Assembly: GCA_003133225.1 (NCBI GenBank)
Contig: PKWL01000063.1
Coordinates: forward strand, 124,001 to 188,000
Source of the DNA: Janthinobacterium sp.
Lineage (GTDB): Bacteria; Pseudomonadota; Gammaproteobacteria; Burkholderiales; Burkholderiaceae_D
Length of the DNA stretch: 64,000 bases
Reading direction: 5' to 3'
In this document: positions 56,349 to 64,000 of the stretch, piece after piece
Numbering within the stretch: the stretch's first letter is position 1
Layout: each line of letters opens with the position of its first letter
Position numbers and translations under genes: made by a program
The notes under the pieces: model-generated
The model's database searches: none
Seen by the model: only the letters and a program-made list of their open reading frames with translations
Told to the model about the DNA's origin: nothing

Positions 56349-57626
56349 TTAAAGGACGTAACGGATGACGTTGTCGCTCCACTCATAGGCTGCCATTTCA
56401 AGTTCAAGTAATTCGTCGGTTGAAATGGCCAGTTCGCGCAGGGTTGGCATGATCTGCTCATCCATTTCTTCTATGCGTTCAATGCATTCCGCGAGGGTGA
56501 GCAGGTCGCCAAAAAAGCCGGAGCGTGACAACAACGCGTCGCCGACCTCGTCGCTAACGTCAATTCGTTTTAGAATGTCCGTCATCGGCACGCCGAACAG
56601 GGTATCCATCAATGACATGATGCCAACGGTGAAAGCGATGTCAGCGACATTCGCTTGTTTTGGTCGTAATTTGTGCGCTAACAATTCCAGCAGGCGGCCG
56701 CGGGTCGTGGCCAGCATCAACAGCGGCGTCATCCCTTGCGCGCGCTTGCCTGGCTCCGCGAACAACATGATTTGCAGCCAGCGCTGCAACTGGAGTCGAC
56801 CGAGTACTGTAATGGCTTGGCTTAGCGAATCAATGCGTTGATGGGCCCCGGCCGTTGGCGTATTGACTAGGCGGAGCAAATTGAGACCTAGCGACACGTC
56901 GCGTTTGATAGCGCGCTCAATCTCAAAATTGTCCGCTTCGGAAGTGACCAGGGTCATCAACCTCATTACCGCTAATTGCGAAGGCGATAATTTTTTGCCG
57001 CTCATGATGACCGGTTTGGCGAAATAATACCCTTGGAAATAGTCAAAACCGAGGTCCAGGCAAGTGTTGCATTCCTCACGTTTCTCGACCTTCTCGGCCA
57101 CCAACTTTTTAGCGGCATGCTTGAAGCGCGGAGCCAGGCTCATTAGCGCCGAAAGCGGCATATCGCGCATATCCATCTTTACGTACTGAACCAGCGGCAA
57201 CAATTCCTGTACTTGATTCGAGTCGGCAACGACATTTTCCAGTGCGAAGGTAAAACCGTGACAGGCCAACTCGCTCATTCGGGTGTATACGTCCGGCGTC
57301 ACCTTCATCGATGCGACAATTTCAAGAACGACTTTTTCGCGCGGCAGGAAGCCGAAAATCTCGCTCATGATGACGTCGGCGTCGACATTGACGAAACCGA
57401 GTGCGTCGCCGATGACTTTTTCCATCCCCAACTGGGATGCATGGGCGATGACGGACGCTGTTGCCGACAAGTTACTAGTGACATTGGCCGGTCCCACCGG
57501 GGCATTGCGAAATAACAACTCATAACCAAAAAGCGCTTGATTACGATCTAAAATGGGCTGGCGCGCCAAGTAAAATTCACGCACGCGCAGTTGCTCTTTG
57601 ATGTCATTAGTGGAAAGATCGATCAT
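56349..57626 (-). CDS. EAL-HDOD signalling protein (degenerate EAL)
   Basis: 425 aa in the YuxH-like architecture: an N-terminal EAL-type domain (about 1-200) and a C-terminal HDOD domain (about 205-400, with RDVSLGLNLLRLVNTPTAGA and AFTVGIMSLMDTLFG). The EAL domain keeps YELLFRN, a VNVDAD segment, VVLEI, VKMDMRDM and FQGYYFAKP. The metal-binding DDFG-type motif reads ALENVVAD, so both key acidic residues are altered. Catalytic c-di-GMP hydrolysis is therefore doubtful; a binding or scaffold role is more likely (inference). Stand-alone gene. Confidence 0.88.
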   Translation of the reverse strand: MIDLSTNDIKEQLRVREFYLARQPILDRNQALFGYELLFRNAPVGPANVTSNLSATASVIAHASQLGMEKVIGDALGFVNVDADVIMSEIFGFLPREKVVLEIVASMKVTPDVYTRMSELACHGFTFALENVVADSNQVQELLPLVQYVKMDMRDMPLSALMSLAPRFKHAAKKLVAEKVEKREECNTCLDLGFDYFQGYYFAKPVIMSGKKLSPSQLAVMRLMTLVTSEADNFEIERAIKRDVSLGLNLLRLVNTPTAGAHQRIDSLSQAITVLGRLQLQRWLQIMLFAEPGKRAQGMTPLLMLATTRGRLLELLAHKLRPKQANVADIAFTVGIMSLMDTLFGVPMTDILKRIDVSDEVGDALLSRSGFFGDLLTLAECIERIEEMDEQIMPTLRELAISTDELLELEMAAYEWSDNVIRYVL

Positions 57627-58044
57627 TTAATTCTCATTGTGTGGCGTGGGGCGGCTGTCGGACGGCTGTCGGACGTTTGTCGGGTGGGTGGACATCCATG
57701 CTTTTGCCTTCCTCGACAAATTACGCTGTTTCTGCGCCCAGCGCCATACGTACAATTGTTAGGGCTCGAACCGAGCACATCCGATTCAAAGGCCCGAAAA
57801 CGGCGCCAATGCGAAGCACGAGCCCGGCACGCGCGTCGGCCCAAAGAGGCAGATGCCGCGTGATGAAAGGCGCGTTCGCCAGCGCTAGCCGCACACCACG
57901 AATTCATTCGCGAAGAAAATACCAGCCTCGCGATTTTTTTGTCCTCTTGCACGGGAAAGCGCACTGCAACAAGTAGCGCCAAGGTCGGGGTGGGCGGGAG
58001 CGAGTCAAGGACACCGGTAGTTCCGGCAAGATGATTTTTGCCTC
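57627..58044. other. intergenic region upstream of the EAL-HDOD gene, no gene seen
   Basis: About 420 bases. Near the HDOD start is a tandem repeat GGCTGTCGGAC (57653-57663, 57664-57674) plus a partial third copy to 57683. Further on, a stretch near 57762-57795 vaguely resembles the 3' half of a tRNA on the minus strand but does not fold properly. No gene is supported. Confidence 0.5.
57653..57683. repeat. 11-bp tandem repeat, 2.8 copies
   Basis: Two exact copies of GGCTGTCGGAC followed by a degenerate GTTTGTCGG, about 27 bases upstream of the EAL-HDOD start codon on the minus strand. It could be a phase-variable spacer in the promoter or leader, or simply a slippage product. Confidence 0.7.
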
Positions 58045-58086
58045 GGTCAAGGCCTGGCGTGGCAAGCGCCAAGCCAGGCCTTGACC
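58045..58086. repeat. 42-base near-perfect hairpin immediately downstream of the DUF3567 gene
   Basis: GGTCAAGGCCTGGC (58045-58058) and its exact inverse complement (58073-58086) enclose GTGGCAAGCGCCAA, which itself forms TGGC/GCCA around an AAGC tetraloop. The whole is an 18-bp stem with one G-A mismatch. It begins three bases after the DUF3567 stop. No U-tract follows on either strand, so it is not a classical intrinsic terminator. Confidence 0.85.
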
Positions 58087-58089
58087 ATG

Positions 58090-58347
58090 TCAATGCAGCA
58101 GCACTGGCTGGCTCATCAGGGAGTCGTAGCTGCCGAGGAACTCGTCGATTTCCTCCACAGTCGGTTCGCCCGCAATCAACTGATTTACATCGCGGCGGAA
58201 CGACTGCGCCAGAGCGCCGGCAATGAATATTTCGCGTCTTCCATCCTTGTCAACAATTTCGTAACCGCCAAAACGCAGCGCTTCGAGGCTACGGTCGGCG
58301 CCAAATTCGACGACGCTGTACTGTTCGCTGTTGTAGATCAGGTTCAT
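58090..58347 (-). CDS. DUF3567 family protein
   Basis: 85 aa, typical small betaproteobacterial protein of unknown function. MNLIYNSEQYSVVEFGADRS, LRFGGYEIVDKDGRREIFIA and PTVEEIDEFLGSYDSLMSQP cover the conserved core and the C-terminal PVLLH. An AAGGAGT ribosome site precedes the ATG. Soluble, no signal peptide. Ends at a remarkable hairpin that probably defines its 3' end. Confidence 0.92.
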   Translation of the reverse strand: MNLIYNSEQYSVVEFGADRSLEALRFGGYEIVDKDGRREIFIAGALAQSFRRDVNQLIAGEPTVEEIDEFLGSYDSLMSQPVLLH

Positions 58348-58451
58348 GTTGACTCCTTCGCTAAAGTGCTATGGTCGGGATGCCCAGACAAGCTTGACGT
58401 GGGGCCGTGAATACCGAATTCAAGTGCCCTCGCCTCCTGCAGCATGAAGCG

Positions 58452-58904
58452 TTAGGCGGCGGGCCCGGCCTTGATATCAGCACCCAGGCGCAGTAACCGA
58501 TCATATGGCGCACGCGACAACCATAAACGCAACTGCTCAATATGTGCCACATTAGCCAAGCTGATAAAGAGCCGTGCGGGACGGTCGCGCTGCAATACGC
58601 GATTCAATGTTACTCGCAAAATCAGATTGCCGGCGCAGCATAGGCAACCCGGTGCAATGCGTACCAGCGAAACGGGAGGCCCTCGTATGGTCATCGGCGG
58701 CACCGCCAAGCACGGCTCGGCCATTCGTGGCTCGGCCGTTCGTGGCTCGGCCGTTCGTGGCTCGGCCAGACCCACTAACGCCGAGTTGCCATCGGACAAG
58801 CCCTCGATAATCACGGTCGTGGCCAGGCCGGGCACCAGCGAAGCGGCGATCGCCGCTTCGCGTTCGCCGCCGCTGCCACCACAAACGAGGCTGGTCGGGA
58901 TCAT
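58452..58904 (-). CDS. CobW-like small protein with degenerate P-loop and CxCC motif
   Basis: 150 aa. The start MIPTSLVCGGSGGEREAAIA aligns in position with the P-loop of CobW/G3E GTPases (IPVTLLTGFLGAGKTT), but the Lys-Thr is lost. Residues 87-90 are CLCC, the metal-binding motif of CobW proteins, followed by GNLILRVTLNRVL and RPARLFISLANVAHIEQLRL, which parallel the CobW core. It is far shorter than CobW (about 320 aa), so it is a reduced homologue unlikely to hydrolyse GTP. Residues about 46-66 are a pentapeptide repeat (AEPRT) encoded by a 15-bp VNTR. The ATG overlaps the ntrX stop (ATGA), so it is co-translated with NtrX. Assignment is by motif reading only. Confidence 0.7.
   Translation of the reverse strand: MIPTSLVCGGSGGEREAAIAASLVPGLATTVIIEGLSDGNSALVGLAEPRTAEPRTAEPRMAEPCLAVPPMTIRGPPVSLVRIAPGCLCCAGNLILRVTLNRVLQRDRPARLFISLANVAHIEQLRLWLSRAPYDRLLRLGADIKAGPAA
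58714..58773. repeat. 15-bp VNTR, four units, in-frame in the CobW-like gene
   Basis: Units of GGCTCGGCCRTTCGT at 58714, 58729 and 58744, with a fourth diverged unit at 58759. The 15-bp period preserves frame and encodes repeats of AEPRT/AEPRM. Copy number could vary between strains without frameshift. Confidence 0.9.
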
Positions 58905-59614
58905 CCCCCTTTTTTCGCCAGTTTTCCCGGCTCGACGCCCAACTGCTTCAATTTACGGTACAGATGCGTACGCTCAAGCCCGGTTTTCTCGGCTACGCGC
59001 GTCATACTGCCGCCCTCGCGCCCCAGATGATGCTCGAAATACAAGCGTTCGAATGCATCGCGCGCCTCGCGCAGTGGCAAGTCGAACGACAGGTTGAGAA
59101 AATGGTTATCGCCATTTGGCAACGGCAGCGCGCCGACGCGCACCGCGACCTGCGCCGGCTGCGGCGTAAAAATGGCGGCCGCGCTGGGCACGCCTTCTTC
59201 CGGCGGCAGGCTCGGGCGCGCCGCAAGCACAGGCGCGCGCACTGTTTCCTGCGCCCGCGTCAAACCCTGCTGAACGGCCTTCAGCAATTTTTGCAAGGCG
59301 ATCGGCTTTTCAAGGAAGTTCAAGGCGCCAATGCGTGTGGCTTCGACCGCGGTGTCGATGGTGGCATGACCGGACATCATAATTACTGGCATTGTCAGCA
59401 AGCCGTCGCGCTGCCACTCCTTGAGTAGGGTAACGCCGTCGGTGTCGGGCATCCAGATGTCGAGCAAGACCAGGTCCGGCGCGTCAGCGGCCCGCGCCTC
59501 GCGCGCTTGCTGCGCGTTTTCTGCCAGTTGTACCGCGTGTCCTTCGTCGCTCAATATCTCCGAGAGCAACTCGCGGATTCCCATTTCATCATCAACTACG
59601 AGTATGTTTGCCAT
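58901..59614 (-). CDS. ntrX: response regulator, NtrX-like without AAA+ domain (receiver plus Fis HTH)
   Basis: 237 aa. Receiver domain at 1-120 with acidic pocket VVDDE, phospho-acceptor Asp52 in LVLLDIWMPDTDG, Thr in MSGHAT and Lys in FLEKP. A linker follows, and a C-terminal Fis-type helix-turn-helix ends the protein (GGSMTRVAEKTGLERTHLYR, KLKQLGVEPGK). The central sigma-54 ATPase domain of classical NtrX is absent, so it cannot activate sigma-54 polymerase by itself. This short form is usual in Burkholderiales. It follows ntrY by 98 bases and overlaps the CobW-like gene. Confidence 0.93.
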   Translation of the reverse strand: MANILVVDDEMGIRELLSEILSDEGHAVQLAENAQQAREARAADAPDLVLLDIWMPDTDGVTLLKEWQRDGLLTMPVIMMSGHATIDTAVEATRIGALNFLEKPIALQKLLKAVQQGLTRAQETVRAPVLAARPSLPPEEGVPSAAAIFTPQPAQVAVRVGALPLPNGDNHFLNLSFDLPLREARDAFERLYFEHHLGREGGSMTRVAEKTGLERTHLYRKLKQLGVEPGKLAKKGG

Positions 59615-59712
59615 CTATGCCTACCTTCCTCATTTCGCCTGTCCCGTCTGCAAATGTTTTGTGCGTGCTTGACCGGCAATGATTTTATTTGTGAGTCCAT
59701 CGTTAAGCCAAG

Positions 59713-62013
59713 TTAGCTACCGGGTGCTAACTTTAACAGTAAAATCAGCACCGACGCGCCACTTCCGTCGACATGATTTAGGATATCGACTCTACCACCG
59801 TGCTCATCAATGATTTTTTTGACCATCGCCAAGCCCAGACCAGTGCCGCTCGCCTTCGAAGTCACATAGGGTTCGAAGGCTCGCGACAGGATTTTCGCCG
59901 CGAATCCGGGACCGTTGTCGGCAATCGCAAGGCGAACCGCAGTGCGCACACCGCCGTCCGCGCTCTGATAATGGATCGCTTCGGTCGTCACGTCAATGCG
60001 CGCCTGGCGTGCGTTGGCTGGCTGGTCGGTCATTGCGTCTTGCGCATTTTGCAGCAAATTGTGAATAACTTGGCGCAATTGGGTCGGGTCACCCATCACC
60101 AGCGGCAATCCCAGCGCCAGCGCCGGGCGGAAGATGTCGTCCGCGCCGCCGCTGTACAGGTGCAAGATCTCTTCAATCAGGCTGTTCAGGTTAAGTGGCT
60201 GCAGAAGGGCTGGCGGCGTCCGGGCATAGTCGCGGAAGTCATCGACCATGCGCTTCATGGCCGCCACCTGGTTGACGATGGTGGTGGTGCCCCGGTTGAG
60301 CAGTTCCATATCCTGCGCTCCCAGCTTGCCGCTCAGTTTCATTTGCAAGCGCTCGGCCGACAGCTGAATCGGCGTCAACGGATTCTTGATCTCATGCGCC
60401 AAGCGCCGCGCCACTTCGCCCCAGGCGATCGAACGCTGCGCTGCAATCACGTCGGAAACGTCATCGAACACCACCAAGTAGCCGCTACCGTTCTCAAGCG
60501 GCAAGCGCGAACCGCGCGTGAGCAGCGTGATGTCGTGGTCTTCCGTGCTGCCCGGCCGGCGCGGGATCTCGATCTGCTGCTGCCAGTGCGGGCGGTCACT
60601 GTTGCGCCCGGCCGCCGATTGCGCGCTCTGGGTCGAAAATGCGTTGACGATCGCGCCGGCAAATTGCTGCATGCCATCGACATCAACCAACGGCTGGCCG
60701 ACCAAGATGCTGCCGCGCGGCAAGATGCGTTCGACCGACTCGTTGTACGAGACCAGCTTGAAATCGGCATCGAGCACCATAACCCCGGCCGACATATTGG
60801 CCAGCACCGATTCCAAGTGGGCCTTAGCGTTTTGCAGCGCGGCGCGGTTTCTTTCGACGGAATTGCGGGCCTCGAACAACTGCCTCGTCATGGTGTTAAA
60901 CGACTGCGTTAACGTACCCAGCTCGTCCTTGGTGGCCACGATCGGGCGCGGTGACAGGTCGCCTTCAGCCACTGCGCGCGTGCCCTCGGCCAGCAGAAGC
61001 AAGGGCTTTGCCAGGTTGCTAGCGATCACGAAAGCACTGGCGATGGCACCGAAAATAGCCAGCAGCAATGTCAAGGTCAAGGTGATGATATACATCTTGC
61101 GCAATCCGACCCGCGCGACAAAACGTTCCTTATATTCACTGTATGCGGTGCGCAGCACTTCCGCGTTCGAGGCCAGGCTGACCGGCACCGATTGCAGGAG
61201 CTGCAAGAAACGCGGCGCGGCCACCTCCCCTCTCGCGGTCAGGTGATCAGGAATGAGCATCAGCACGCGCAGGCGCAAGCCGGTGCCAGCATCAGGTGCG
61301 CTGACCGGCGCGGCCGGCCCTGCACCGGCGGCAAGCTCCGTGCTGTCATCGCGCAGCTCGCCGCCACCTTCCGGCGCGGCGTAAGCGGGCGTCGTTTTTG
61401 CCTGAATCAGCATGCTGGCACTGGGCAAGTCCGGCACCAGATTAGCGCTGTTGCGCTCAGCGACACTCGCGATCAAACTGCCATCGGCGCGCACGATCAT
61501 TACATTTTGCAATCCCGCTTCGGATTTCATTAGATGCGACAAAATCGCATCGGATGCGGCCGGCTGATCGGCCAGTTCTTGCACTGCCTGGTGTGCATGT
61601 TCGCTCAATTGGCCGAGCGCGGCATCGAGGCCGGCGTGCGCCAGATTCAGGCCAGATTCCAGCGCCTGCTCGACGCCAACGTTGAACCACGATTCGATCG
61701 AATAAGAGACGAACTGCACTGATACAAGAAAGATGACGAGCCCGGGTAAAATGCCGATGCCCGCAAACAGCAGCACCAGACGCGCCATCAGTTTGGAACC
61801 AAATTTGCCGCTCTTGTAACGCGCATACAGACGCGCTAGCGAGACCACCACCAGCGCTAACAACGAGACGGTGACGGCCGTATTTAGGCCCAGCAGCCAG
61901 GAATAATAGCGATCGAAAAAGCCCGAATTGTCGGACGCGGTAGCCAGCAGGAACAACAAGATGCTGACAATGCCGCCGCCCACCACTAGCGCATAGCGCA
62001 AAGCCCGCGTCAC
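59713..62013 (-). CDS. ntrY: sensor histidine kinase, NtrY-like
   Basis: Membrane sensor kinase, 766 aa with a GTG start right after the DUF4390 stop. N-terminal membrane helices (ALVVGGGIVSILLFLLATAS, AVTVSLLALVVVSLARLYAR, LVLLFAGIGILPGLVIFLVS), a periplasmic region to about residue 300, another helix (TLTLTLLLAIFGAIASAFVI), HAMP, PAS (ESVLANMSAGVMVLDADFKL) and the kinase core. Phospho-acceptor His540 in RLAHEIKNPLTPIQLSAERL, N-box IHNLLQNAQDAM, G boxes IADNGPGFA and GTGLGLAMVKKI. Signal unknown; NtrYX systems are linked to nitrogen or redox control and to the envelope. Confidence 0.94.
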   Translation of the reverse strand: MTRALRYALVVGGGIVSILLFLLATASDNSGFFDRYYSWLLGLNTAVTVSLLALVVVSLARLYARYKSGKFGSKLMARLVLLFAGIGILPGLVIFLVSVQFVSYSIESWFNVGVEQALESGLNLAHAGLDAALGQLSEHAHQAVQELADQPAASDAILSHLMKSEAGLQNVMIVRADGSLIASVAERNSANLVPDLPSASMLIQAKTTPAYAAPEGGGELRDDSTELAAGAGPAAPVSAPDAGTGLRLRVLMLIPDHLTARGEVAAPRFLQLLQSVPVSLASNAEVLRTAYSEYKERFVARVGLRKMYIITLTLTLLLAIFGAIASAFVIASNLAKPLLLLAEGTRAVAEGDLSPRPIVATKDELGTLTQSFNTMTRQLFEARNSVERNRAALQNAKAHLESVLANMSAGVMVLDADFKLVSYNESVERILPRGSILVGQPLVDVDGMQQFAGAIVNAFSTQSAQSAAGRNSDRPHWQQQIEIPRRPGSTEDHDITLLTRGSRLPLENGSGYLVVFDDVSDVIAAQRSIAWGEVARRLAHEIKNPLTPIQLSAERLQMKLSGKLGAQDMELLNRGTTTIVNQVAAMKRMVDDFRDYARTPPALLQPLNLNSLIEEILHLYSGGADDIFRPALALGLPLVMGDPTQLRQVIHNLLQNAQDAMTDQPANARQARIDVTTEAIHYQSADGGVRTAVRLAIADNGPGFAAKILSRAFEPYVTSKASGTGLGLAMVKKIIDEHGGRVDILNHVDGSGASVLILLLKLAPGS

Positions 62014-62583
62014 TTATTCCGCCCTGTAGAGAAAGGATTTTTTGTTCGACGACAGGCGCCAGTCGCTATTGTTAAGGGCATTGACCTGGATTGGCTTGGA
62101 CAAATAATCGCGGTCCATCCCCATGCGCAGCGTGACGTTATAGATTTCGCCCGCTTTCAAAGCGCCGCGCGGCGCGATCAGCCAGCGGCTCGGGCGCCGG
62201 ATAAGAAACAGCGCGTCTTCGAGCGAGGCGAAGTTTTGCTGCACGCTGCCGATGATGGCCACGTGGTACTGGCGCGTGAGGACATTGTAGGAGATGCGGC
62301 TGGTCTGTTTGGCCACGATCGCCTTTTCGTCAAACCAGTACCAGCGTGGCCGGGTCAGCTCAATGTCGGTCGTAAAATAAAGCTGCACGCCATGCTGAAT
62401 GGCGTCTTCCAGGCCGCGATTCAAGTCAAACGCGTAACTGGCCGCCAGCTTGTAGCCTTCTTCCCCCGCCTCCAGATGAGCGTGCGTGATGTCGACGTCG
62501 TCGGCGGCGTGCGCCTGCGCCAGTGCGCAGGCCAAAACCAGCAGCAACTGGCAGACGAAGAGGCGGAAAAAGCGTTTTGTCAC
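62014..62583 (-). CDS. DUF4390 domain protein, predicted exported
   Basis: 189 aa, GTG start (no ATG available). Signal peptide FFRLFVCQLLLVLACALAQA with cleavage near AHA-ADD. The mature part (FDLNRGLEDAIQHGVQLYFT, RYWWFD-like segment PRWYWFDEKA, RPSRWLIAPRGALKAGEIYN) is the DUF4390 family. Function unknown, probably periplasmic. It abuts ntrY with no gap and follows rsmB by 42 bases, so it may supply the periplasmic input or partner of NtrY (inference). Confidence 0.88.
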   Translation of the reverse strand: MTKRFFRLFVCQLLLVLACALAQAHAADDVDITHAHLEAGEEGYKLAASYAFDLNRGLEDAIQHGVQLYFTTDIELTRPRWYWFDEKAIVAKQTSRISYNVLTRQYHVAIIGSVQQNFASLEDALFLIRRPSRWLIAPRGALKAGEIYNVTLRMGMDRDYLSKPIQVNALNNSDWRLSSNKKSFLYRAE

Positions 62584-62625
62584 TGTGGGTCGGTACTCAG
62601 TTAGTGCGTCGGAAAATGACCGCCA

Positions 62626-63990
62626 TCAAGCACGTTTTTGGAACAGTGCGTAAAACAAGCCATCGTGATCCTGCTCTGCCGCAGCGGTGGGCAAGAGCTG
62701 ACCGGGCGCATCTAACCGCGTGGCGCCGTTGCGAATCGCGAAAGCGGCCGCCTGCGCCTCGGACTCTTGCGGCCACAGCGAACATGTCACGAACAACAAT
62801 TTACCATTCGGCTGCAACATCTGCCAAAGATTGTCGACAATTTTGGCTGAAAGTGTTGCAAGTTGGAGCGAGTCGCCCTTGCGCCGCAGCCAGCGGATAT
62901 CCGGGTGGCGCCGTACGATGCCCGACGCCGTGCACGGCACGTCGGCCAAAATGCGGTCGAATGGCCGCCCGTCCCACCAGTCGGCCGCTTGCGCGTCGGC
63001 CGTCTGCAGGGCCGCCGTCAAGCCCAGCCGTTTCAAATTCTCGCCTATGCGCAACAGGCGCTTGCCGTCCGCGTCGATGGCCGTCAAGTCAACATTCGCC
63101 AGTTCCAGGATGTGGCAGGTCTTACCCCCCGGCGCGGCGCAAGCGTCTAGCACGCGCATGCCGTCATGCAAGTCGAGCAGCGGCGCAGCCAGTTGGGCTC
63201 CGGCATCTTGCACCGATACCAGACCTTGCTCGAAACCGGGGATCAGCCCGACGCCGATTGGCCGATCCAAGCGCACCGCGAATGGACCTACTTGCGCCGC
63301 GCCGATCCCAGCCTCACTGAGCACGCTCAAGTACGCAGGCACGCTACTGCGGCGCCCGTTCACGCGCAAGGTCAGCGGTGGCGCCCGATTGCCTGCAGTC
63401 AAGATTGCCTGCCACTCGCGCGGATAGGCACCGCGCGTGGCGTCGATCCACCATTGCGGATAATTCCACTGCGCCGGCGGCTGCTGCAAGGCGCTGTGCA
63501 TGAGCGCCTTGCGCTCGCGCAGAAAGCGACGCAGCACGGCATTGACCATCCCCTTGGCATGTGCCAAGTCTGGATGCGCATTGGCAACCGTGACGGCCTG
63601 ATCGACGACGGTAAATTCTTCGTAAGGTGCGCCCTCCCCTTCGGGCGCGGACATCAGGCTCAGTGCACAGCACAGCAGACCAGAGAGCATCGGCGGTTCC
63701 GGCGCTTTCGAGGTCATCAGGCCAATTAGCGCTTGGCTGCACCCTAACTGGCGCATCGTACGATAAGCGATGTCCTGAATCGCGCCGCGTCCTTGCGCCG
63801 TCGCGGCGCTTTGCGCGAATACGATTGCCAGCGCCTGCGGCAAGGCGGTGCCGCCAAATACCTGCGCTACGACATTGGCCGCGCCCAGCAGGCAAAACGC
63901 GAGCGAGTCCGGCTTCAGGTCGGTCCGAAAACCTGGCTGAAGCACCGGTTTGAGATCCGGATGATAGCTAGGCCGCAGCTTCGCTGCCAA
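62626..63990 (-). CDS. rsmB: 16S rRNA (cytosine-967-C5)-methyltransferase
   Basis: Methylates C967 of 16S rRNA. N-terminal NusB-like RNA-binding domain (about 25-190, with LAHAKGMVNAVLRRFLRERK) and a C-terminal SAM-dependent domain. Motif I is VLDACAAPGGKTCHI, motif IV ADVPCTASGIVRRHPDIRW with one catalytic cysteine, and motif VI VTCSLWPQESEA with the second. The start is uncertain: no ATG lies near the N-terminus, the listed start is a TTG at 63990, and the frame stays open to the window edge at 64000. A GTG 15 codons downstream is an alternative. First visible gene of rsmB-DUF4390-ntrY-ntrX. Confidence 0.93.
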   Translation of the reverse strand: MAAKLRPSYHPDLKPVLQPGFRTDLKPDSLAFCLLGAANVVAQVFGGTALPQALAIVFAQSAATAQGRGAIQDIAYRTMRQLGCSQALIGLMTSKAPEPPMLSGLLCCALSLMSAPEGEGAPYEEFTVVDQAVTVANAHPDLAHAKGMVNAVLRRFLRERKALMHSALQQPPAQWNYPQWWIDATRGAYPREWQAILTAGNRAPPLTLRVNGRRSSVPAYLSVLSEAGIGAAQVGPFAVRLDRPIGVGLIPGFEQGLVSVQDAGAQLAAPLLDLHDGMRVLDACAAPGGKTCHILELANVDLTAIDADGKRLLRIGENLKRLGLTAALQTADAQAADWWDGRPFDRILADVPCTASGIVRRHPDIRWLRRKGDSLQLATLSAKIVDNLWQMLQPNGKLLFVTCSLWPQESEAQAAAFAIRNGATRLDAPGQLLPTAAAEQDHDGLFYALFQKRA

Positions 63991-64000
63991 GCCCGAGCTC

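Noticed and set aside
57762-57795. tRNA-like 3' half on the minus strand (GGTTCGAGCCC context)
   Set aside because: No matching acceptor or D arm and the anticodon stem does not pair; probably coincidence or at most a relic.
57623-58093. Minus-strand frame of 156 codons upstream of EAL-HDOD
   Set aside because: Crosses the tandem repeat and the long hairpin; no protein features.

Overview
The window reads as one continuous chromosomal segment of a GC-rich betaproteobacterium of the order Burkholderiales, most likely family Oxalobacteraceae (Herminiimonas/Janthinobacterium/Massilia-like). This is inferred from gene content and order, not from a database search. The pointers are polA-DUF2782-thrB-BPSS1780, dusB-fis-purH-ruvC-ruvA, LysM-smg-topB beside def-fmt, DUF4390-ntrY-ntrX with an AAA-less NtrX, DUF3567 and a Coq7-type hydroxylase. 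I see no rRNA, tRNA, CRISPR array, insertion sequence or prophage gene. The segment is dominated by housekeeping and core metabolism.

Layout. 1-1641 (-) is the 5' part of a sigma-54-dependent AcoR-like activator, cut by the window edge. 2118-5149 (-) is xseB-ispA-dxs (exonuclease VII small subunit and isoprenoid precursors). 5521-8414 (+) is a Rieske oxygenase-EamA exporter-mercaptopyruvate sulfurtransferase operon. 8567-11311 (-) is polA. 11586-13793 (+) is DUF2782-thrB-membrane protein. 14110-16419 (-) is a UvrD-type helicase. 16660-21178 (-) is a thiamin operon thiC-thiS-thiG-thiD-thiE under a TPP riboswitch whose expression platform looks translational. 21518-24325 (+) is valS. 24445-33417 (-) is dusB-fis-purH-ruvC-ruvA ... 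ruvB, in which ruvA and ruvB are split by a stand-alone heat-shock dnaK and a divergent small secreted protein. 33662-36755 (-) is tyrS-dtd-PEBP-histidine phosphatase. 36903-39427 (+) is M23 peptidase-anmK (cell-wall turnover and recycling). 39473-42118 (-) holds erpA, argC and rplM-rpsI. 42500-44120 has an OsmC protein (+), coq7 (-) and an unknown protein (-). 44435-49267 (-) is LysM-smg-topB, with dprA apparently missing. 49565-55623 (+) is def-fmt then a long leader and full-length metH. 55958-58347 has an SPW membrane protein (+), an EAL-HDOD protein (-) and DUF3567 (-). 58452-63990 (-) is rsmB-DUF4390-ntrY-ntrX-CobW-like protein.

How the parts connect. Dxs makes DXP, which feeds both IspA and ThiG. 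ThiS/ThiG/ThiC/ThiD/ThiE form most of a thiamin pathway, but thiO, thiH and thiF are not in the cluster. ThrB, ArgC and MetH cover amino-acid synthesis. RuvA/B/C, PolA, UvrD, TopB and XseB cover DNA repair and topology. NtrY-NtrX is a membrane two-component system coupled to a small protein that looks like a CobW relative with a destroyed P-loop.

The most interesting signals are: (1) the dnaK insertion between ruvA and ruvB, with a near-consensus sigma-32 promoter, a 13-bp tandem repeat at its start and a neighbouring TTGTAAC-N5-GTTACAA operator-like site; (2) the anti-Shine-Dalgarno arrangement behind the TPP riboswitch; (3) the CobW-like pseudo-GTPase with an in-frame 15-bp VNTR, overlapping ntrX; (4) long near-perfect hairpins at 30328-30367, 58045-58086 and 26040-26063; (5) the missing dprA; (6) a roughly 330-nt structured leader before metH. 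No clearly novel defence or mobile system is present.
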